NCBI GenBank assembly: GCA_041695045.1
Contig: JBGFRR010000143.1
Location: 1 to 29,437 of the forward strand
From: JBGFRR01 sp041695045
Lineage (GTDB): Bacteria > Bacteroidota > Ignavibacteria > UBA10030
Direction: 5' to 3'
Length of the DNA stretch: 29,437 nucleotides
How positions within the stretch are numbered: the stretch's first letter is position 1; each line of letters begins with the position of its first letter. Shown here one piece after another: positions 24,927-29,437 of the stretch. Position numbers and translations under genes: made by a program. A model generated the notes under the pieces. That model was given only the letters and a program-made list of their open reading frames with translations, was not told the DNA's origin and made no database searches.

Positions 24927-25843
24927 GCGTACTCGTCGTCGGTTCTGTCGCACTCGATACGGTTGAAACACCGTTCGGCAAGGTTAAAGAGGCCCTCGGT
25001 GGTTCGGCAACATACATCGCAACGGCAGCAAGTTACTTCACGGCGCCTATTCGCGTCGTTGGTGTTGTGGGGGGAGACTTCCCCCAAACATATCTCAACT
25101 TCTTTGAAGAACGCAATATCGATGCCGACGGTTTGCAGATTGTCGAAAAAGAGAAGACGTTCCGATGGGCCGGGCGGTATCATTATGACATGAATGTGCG
25201 GGACACGCTGTACACCGAGTTGAATGTGTTCAAGCAGTTCGACCCCGTTGTTCCGGAAACCTACAGACAGAGCGCGTACATCTGTCTCGGCAACATCGAT
25301 CCTGTGCTTCAGCGTAAAGTTGTCGCCTCGGTGCAGCGTCCGCGACTGGTGATAGGCGACACCATGAACTACTGGATTGAGAAGAAGCCCGATGAGTTGA
25401 AGGCGACGCTCGCATTGATGAATGTTCTCGTCCTGAACGACTCCGAGGCGCGGCTCTTGACGAACGAGCCAAACTTGATTAAGGCGGCGAAGAAGATTAT
25501 CTCGATGGGCCCGGGATCGGCGATCATCAAGAAGGGAGAACATGGCGCGCTGTTGGTGAACAACGGGACGATCTTTTCTGCGCCTGCGTTTCCGTTGGAG
25601 AATATTCACGACCCGACGGGCGCGGGGGATGCCTTTGCCGGAGGGTTTGTCGGCTGGTTAGCCAAGACCGACGACCTTTCTCCGGAAAACCTCAAGCGCG
25701 CGGTTGTGTACGGCAACACGCTCGCATCGTTCTGTGTTGAAAAGTTCAGTGTCGATGGGTTGCGCAATCTCACCTATCTTCAGATTCAAGACCGGTATCG
25801 TTCCTTCATGCAGTTGTCTCGCTTTGACGAGATGGAGTCATGA
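24923..25843 (+). CDS. PfkB/ribokinase-family sugar or nucleoside kinase
   Basis: The 306-residue kinase has the N-terminal GGSATYIATAAS substrate/lid motif and the C-terminal DPTGAGDAFAGGFVGWL with the catalytic base D236 and the anion hole. The start is TTG, overlapping the Nudix stop (TTGA), and its stop overlaps the mtnA ATG (ATGA), so translation is tightly coupled to mtnA. MtnA acts on 5-methylthioribose-1-phosphate, so a kinase for a related ribose or nucleoside is plausible; the known methylthioribose kinase MtnK is from an unrelated fold. Alternative roles include phosphorylating ribose-1-phosphate or a nucleoside. That link is inference from context. Confidence 0.92.
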   Translation: MSVLVVGSVALDTVETPFGKVKEALGGSATYIATAASYFTAPIRVVGVVGGDFPQTYLNFFEERNIDADGLQIVEKEKTFRWAGRYHYDMNVRDTLYTELNVFKQFDPVVPETYRQSAYICLGNIDPVLQRKVVASVQRPRLVIGDTMNYWIEKKPDELKATLALMNVLVLNDSEARLLTNEPNLIKAAKKIISMGPGSAIIKKGEHGALLVNNGTIFSAPAFPLENIHDPTGAGDAFAGGFVGWLAKTDDLSPENLKRAVVYGNTLASFCVEKFSVDGLRNLTYLQIQDRYRSFMQLSRFDEMES

Positions 25844-26916
25844 CGATTGTTGTCCCAATAGCGTGGAAGGATGGCGCGGTAGAGTATCTTGACCAGACCA
25901 AACTGCCAGCCGCCGAAGTGTACAGAACGACGAGAGACGAGTCTGAAATAGCCGAGGCAATCAAGACGCTGGCGATTCGCGGCGCGCCGCTCATCGGCAT
26001 TGCCGCGGCCTACGGAATTGTTCTCGCGATGAATCGAATCCGCCATGTTGGTCGTGAGACGGTCGCAATGCACTTTGAGCAGGCACACCATCTGCTGGCA
26101 ACGACTCGACCGACTGCCGTGAATCTCTTCTGGGCACTCGACCGCATGCGACAGGTTTTCGAACAACATCGTTCAGACGAGATCAAACGCCTCTGCGAAC
26201 GGCTGTTGAAGGAAGCGATGGCAATTCATCAAGAGGATGCGGAGATGTGTGAGCGCATCAGCGAGCACGGCGAGAAGCTTTTGCCAGCCGGAGCGACGGT
26301 GTTGACGCACTGCAACACCGGTCGGTTAGCAACAGGAGGAAGAGGGACCGCGCTTGGCATCATCGAGCGGGCGTGGGAACTCGGCGCGCTCAAGAACGTC
26401 TATATAGCTGAAACTCGTCCGCTCCTACAGGGGGCCCGGTTGACGGCGTGGGAACTCGCTCGGCGTGGTGTTCCCGCGACACTCATCACCGACCACACAG
26501 GCGCGTTTCTCATGCAGCAAGGGCGCATCAACGCGGTGGTTGTTGGCGCCGACCGCATCGCAGCCAATGGCGACGTGGCAAACAAGGTCGGAACGTATAG
26601 CTTAGCAATTGCGGCGCACCATCATGGCATTCCCTTTTTCGTCGCTGCGCCTTCGTCCTCGATTGATTTTGAAACTGTCAGGGGGTCACTTATCCCGATC
26701 GAAGAGCGACGAGTAGAAGAAATTACGACGATAGCCGGCACCACGATCGCTCCGGAACACGCGACGGCCTACGCGCCAGCATTCGATGTGACGCCGTATC
26801 AACTCATCGCCGCAATTGTTACGGAGCATGGAGTGGTACAGCCGCCGAATGCAGCATCTCTGCGCTCCCTCCGGTCGGCTCCCTCGCATCGTGAGCGTGT
26901 AGGGGTGGGAACGTGA
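25840..26916 (+). CDS. mtnA: S-methyl-5-thioribose-1-phosphate isomerase
   Basis: The 358-residue enzyme of the methionine salvage pathway turns the aldose 5-methylthioribose-1-phosphate into the ketose 5-methylthioribulose-1-phosphate. RGAPLIGIAAAYG (R47-G48), LTHCNTGRLATGGRGTALG with catalytic C158, ETRPLLQGARLTAWEL, and VVVGADRIAANGDVANKVGTY with D238 are the family signatures and include both known catalytic residues. An eIF2B-like relative, ribose-1,5-bisphosphate isomerase, is similar in fold, but ETRPLLQGARLTAWEL matches MtnA. It overlaps the PfkB kinase by 4 bases and the recO GTG by 4 bases (GTGA). The rest of the salvage pathway is not in this window. Confidence 0.96.
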   Translation: MTIVVPIAWKDGAVEYLDQTKLPAAEVYRTTRDESEIAEAIKTLAIRGAPLIGIAAAYGIVLAMNRIRHVGRETVAMHFEQAHHLLATTRPTAVNLFWALDRMRQVFEQHRSDEIKRLCERLLKEAMAIHQEDAEMCERISEHGEKLLPAGATVLTHCNTGRLATGGRGTALGIIERAWELGALKNVYIAETRPLLQGARLTAWELARRGVPATLITDHTGAFLMQQGRINAVVVGADRIAANGDVANKVGTYSLAIAAHHHGIPFFVAAPSSSIDFETVRGSLIPIEERRVEEITTIAGTTIAPEHATAYAPAFDVTPYQLIAAIVTEHGVVQPPNAASLRSLRSAPSHRERVGVGT

Positions 26917-27704
26917 TCGTCAAGACCGACGCCATCGTGTTGAAGTCAAGACGGTATCGTGATACCAGCAAGCTTGTTACGCTCTACACGCGAACGTACG
27001 GAAAGCTCAAAGGGATCGCCAAGGGAGCGAGAGAAACGAAAAGCAAGTTCGGCGGGTCGCTCGAGCCCGTCGTAGTGGCCACGGTAGTCCTGTATCGCAA
27101 GGATCACCGTGAGCTGCAGTTGATTTCGCAGAGCGATCTCGTCAAGCCCTACAGGAACATCCATGAGAAGATGGATCGGCTTGCTGTCGGGCTGGCCATG
27201 GCCGAGCTTGTCGACCAGCTTACTCACGATGAAGAGGAAAATGTTCGCCTCTTCGACCTCATGGAGAAATCATTCGATACGCTTGACACATCGGAGGGAA
27301 ATCACAGAGCTCTGCTGCTGATGTTTGAGCTGCGTCTGGCCGGTATCTTCGGTTTTGCCCTTTCACTCCATTGTTGCGTGCGATGCGGTCGTGAGGTTGA
27401 TGGAGAAGAGGGGGAAGGTCAGTGGGTGTTAGAGCTCTCGAAGGGTGGTCTTCTCTGCTATCAATGCGGCGATGGACTGCAGCAGCGAGCAAGGCGAAAG
27501 GAGGGAATGTTCCTTGTCGGTGCGCGGGAAGTGCGAATCCTTGAGCGCTTGCTACTCGGACGCATCGAGAGCATCCCGGCTCTGATGATAGACGAGCGGA
27601 CGGGGAACGTAATGGCGGAGCTGACACGTTTGTATTTATGTCATCATTTTGAGCAATTCCGGCCGCTGAAGTCGGAAGCGGTCTTTCACCAGATGAGTAT
27701 CTGA
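26913..27704 (+). CDS. recO: DNA repair protein RecO
   Basis: The 263-residue protein acts in RecFOR-mediated loading of RecA on single-stranded DNA gaps. The N-terminal OB-fold (MIVKTDAIVLKSRRYRDTSKLVTLYTRTYGKL, then GIAKGARE) matches the family. A helical domain follows, and a zinc-finger-like region has C-C-x2-C (HCCVRC) and C-x2-C (CYQC) about 35 residues apart. GTG start overlaps the mtnA stop. htrA follows after 32 bases with its own strong ribosome site. Divergence from other RecO proteins is normal for this family. Confidence 0.93.
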   Translation: MIVKTDAIVLKSRRYRDTSKLVTLYTRTYGKLKGIAKGARETKSKFGGSLEPVVVATVVLYRKDHRELQLISQSDLVKPYRNIHEKMDRLAVGLAMAELVDQLTHDEEENVRLFDLMEKSFDTLDTSEGNHRALLLMFELRLAGIFGFALSLHCCVRCGREVDGEEGEGQWVLELSKGGLLCYQCGDGLQQRARRKEGMFLVGAREVRILERLLLGRIESIPALMIDERTGNVMAELTRLYLCHHFEQFRPLKSEAVFHQMSI

Positions 27705-27736
27705 CCAGAACAACAAGCGTAAAGGAGGTAAGAACG

Positions 27737-29269
27737 ATGTCGACCAAATCAGTCCTTGTAGCAGTGTTGTTGATCGCGCTCGGCATAGTGTTCGGCGTGA
27801 CGTTGGTTTCCAGCTTCAAGGGAGTTGATGTAACCTTTGCCGGAGCCGATGTCCAGATTGGCGAGCAATCTCGCGCTGCGAACCCAAGCACGATCTTGAA
27901 CGAGCTGAACGCAGCCTACAGTGCGATCGCACGGGAAGTAACGCCCGCCGTTGTGTATATCGAAGTAACATCCACACGCCCGCGCGATGATGGAAGCCGG
28001 TTTTTCCACTTCTTCGGTCCGGAGTTTCGCTTCGAGCCGCCGCAGGCAATCCCTCAGCAGGGGGCAGGCTCCGGCGTTATCCTCACGTCCGACGGTTACA
28101 TTCTCACGAACAATCACGTCATCGAGAATGCGGATGATGGTGGGGTCGATGTGGTTCTGCACGACACGCGGAGATTCAGAGGAGCGAAGATTATTGGGAC
28201 CGATAAATACACAGACCTTGCTGTTATTAAGATTGATGCGAAGGGTTTGTCCGTTCCTCGCTTGGGTGATTCCGATAACCTTGATGTTGGGCATGTTGTT
28301 TTTGCATTCGGCAACCCGCTCGGCCTTCGCTCGACGATGACGCAGGGGATCGTGAGCGCGATCGGACGGCAGATCGGCATCGTTGGCGACCGCGACCCCT
28401 ACGCGATTGAGAATTTCATCCAGACCGATGCGGCAGTAAATCCCGGCAACAGCGGCGGTCCGTTGGTGGATATCAACGGCGATGTCGTCGGCATCAACAC
28501 GGCGATTGCAACGACGAACCAACGTTACCAGGGGTACAGCTTTGCTATTCCAATCAACCTCGCGAAGAAAGTTGCCACCGACCTCATTAAGTACGGCAAG
28601 GCCATGCGCGGCTACATCGGTGTTCAGATTTCCACGGTCGATGCGACCATGGCCCGTGCAGCCGGGTTAGACCGCACGCAAGGAGTCATCATCAACGACG
28701 TGAATCCGGGAAGCGCAGGCGAGGAAGCCGGATTGAAATCGGGCGACATTATCCTCTCCGTCGATGGGCGAGAAGTCAATACCGCGAATCAGCTGCAGAC
28801 CGTCATCGCCGGCAAACATCCGGGCGATGTTGTTACGCTGGTGATCGTTCGCGACAAGAAGAAAATCGAAAAGAAAGTAAAACTCAAAGCTCGTGATGAC
28901 GAGGAAGCAGTTGTCGCAGCGCGAGACGGCGGTCGAAGCGGGTCAACACCACGAGATCGTACGGCTCAGGCTCGCGTAACATTGGGGAATATTGGTGTGA
29001 CCGTACGGAATATTGACGCGGACGTCAAAAGGCAGTATGAAGTGGACCACGGTGTGTTGGTCGAAGAAGTGCGAATGGCGAGCGAAGCGGCACGGCAAGG
29101 ACTTCAACAGCGCGACGTTATTCTGAGCGTCGGCGACCAACCGGTGAAGTCGGCTGCGGAATTTGAAGAAGCTATCAAGAACAGGAAGCCCGGCGATGCT
29201 GTCCTGCTTCGCGTCAAAGGCTCCAACAAGACAACGCGGTTCGTCGCCATTGAAATCCCGAAGCAGTAG
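27737..29269 (+). CDS. HtrA/DegP-family periplasmic serine protease with two PDZ domains
   Basis: The 510-residue protein begins with a hydrophobic N-terminal segment (residues 5-24), a signal anchor or peptide, so it acts in the periplasm on misfolded proteins. The trypsin-like domain has the full triad: H127 (TNNHVIE), D160 (YTDLAVIKI) and S239 (NPGNSGGPLVD). PDZ1 (about 290-385, YIGVQIS, VIINDVNPGSAGEEAGLKSGD) and PDZ2 (about 415-505) follow. A histidine- and phenylalanine-rich loop FFHFFGPEF is like the LA-loop region of DegP/DegQ. AAAGGAGGT lies 7 bases before the ATG. A strong terminator ends the transcript 20 bases after the stop. Confidence 0.97.
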   Translation: MSTKSVLVAVLLIALGIVFGVTLVSSFKGVDVTFAGADVQIGEQSRAANPSTILNELNAAYSAIAREVTPAVVYIEVTSTRPRDDGSRFFHFFGPEFRFEPPQAIPQQGAGSGVILTSDGYILTNNHVIENADDGGVDVVLHDTRRFRGAKIIGTDKYTDLAVIKIDAKGLSVPRLGDSDNLDVGHVVFAFGNPLGLRSTMTQGIVSAIGRQIGIVGDRDPYAIENFIQTDAAVNPGNSGGPLVDINGDVVGINTAIATTNQRYQGYSFAIPINLAKKVATDLIKYGKAMRGYIGVQISTVDATMARAAGLDRTQGVIINDVNPGSAGEEAGLKSGDIILSVDGREVNTANQLQTVIAGKHPGDVVTLVIVRDKKKIEKKVKLKARDDEEAVVAARDGGRSGSTPRDRTAQARVTLGNIGVTVRNIDADVKRQYEVDHGVLVEEVRMASEAARQGLQQRDVILSVGDQPVKSAAEFEEAIKNRKPGDAVLLRVKGSNKTTRFVAIEIPKQ

Positions 29270-29289
29270 TAGTCGCCGCATGAGCGTAG

Positions 29290-29325
29290 AAGGCGTTCCG
29301 GAGACATCCGGGACGCCTTTTTTGT
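29290..29325 (+). terminator. Intrinsic terminator of htrA
   Basis: AAGGCGT-TCCGGA (29290-29302), loop GACA, and TCCGGG-ACGCCTT (29307-29319) form a 13-bp stem with one T-G pair. A run of T's ends at 29323, followed by GTT. Very strong and canonical. Confidence 0.95.
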
Positions 29326-29326
29326 T

Positions 29327-29437
29327 GTGTGCCGTGCAGTATCATTAGCTTAGAGGTTAAAGTCCTCTCATAATCGAACGCAAGCCGGGTTATGGAGCCA
29401 AGCGCAGGGTGTCTGTCGTGAGACGGAATCTGAAGGG
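29327..29437 (+). mobile_element. Group II intron, 5' end (truncated by the window edge)
   Basis: The sequence GTGTGCC at 29327 agrees with the GUGYG start of group II introns. Downstream, the stem AGAGG...CCTCT around GAGGTTAAAGTCCTC, then GAACGCAAGCCGG, and the hairpin-containing GTGTCTGTCGTGAGACGGAATCTGAAGG are typical of domain I, by recall of the family. It starts right after the htrA terminator T-run (TTTTTTGTT), where class C-type introns are known to insert. The reverse transcriptase region would lie beyond 29437. Not confirmed by search. Confidence 0.7.

Overview
This window is about 29.4 kb of dense, roughly 50-55% GC bacterial chromosome with two serine tRNA genes. Most genes form tight operons, often with 4-base stop/start overlaps (GTGA, ATGA, TTGA, TAATG). 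It encodes an HtrA protease, a secreted beta-barrel-like protein and signal-peptide proteins, so a Gram-negative cell is likely. The gene content (family-B DNA polymerase, NfeD/slipin pair, split cobalamin-dependent mutase, a PfkB kinase fused in transcription to MtnA) would fit the Bacteroidetes/Chlorobi/Ignavibacteria (FCB) group. That placement is inference from gene content only.

Layout. 1-120: the 3' end (domains V and VI) of a group II intron that stops 12 bases before the maf start codon. 133-1137 (+): maf and the small cobalamin-binding subunit of a methylmalonyl-CoA-type mutase. 1164-6306 (-): a cold-shock protein with a long leader, then an nfeD-slipin-polB cluster headed by tRNA-Ser(GGA). 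6307-6849: a non-coding block with back-to-back hairpins and tRNA-Ser(CGA). 7004-10597 (-): a small secreted cysteine-containing protein and a large GH38 alpha-mannosidase homologue. The latter is divergent from an SSS-family symporter (10841-12679, +). 12776-18551 (+): an orphan receiver domain, an unusual winged-helix-like/acidic/basic protein, prmC, dtd, a metalloenzyme-superfamily hydrolase and comEC. 18585-20581: the large mutase subunit, bracketed by two copies of a hairpin repeat, plus a long palindromic repeat. 20649-22380 (+): a TrmH-type RNA methyltransferase and a P1-family self-processing peptidase. 22450-29269 (+): a YqaA-type membrane protein, a beta-barrel candidate, an RluB/RsuA pseudouridine synthase, a Nudix hydrolase, a PfkB kinase, mtnA, recO and htrA, closed by a strong terminator. 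29327-29437: the 5' end of a group II intron placed right after that terminator.

Most genes are housekeeping: RNA and protein quality control, DNA repair and uptake, propionate/methylmalonyl metabolism and methionine salvage. The most unusual items are (1) the GH38 homologue, whose reading frame is intact but which has lost three of the four zinc ligands; (2) group II intron halves at both ends of the window, one within the translation start region of maf and one directly behind an intrinsic terminator; (3) several families of small palindromes, including an attenuator-like set of mutually exclusive stems upstream of the mutase; and (4) the split mutase with its two subunits 17.6 kb apart. 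I found no CRISPR array, prophage, transposase or recognisable defence system.
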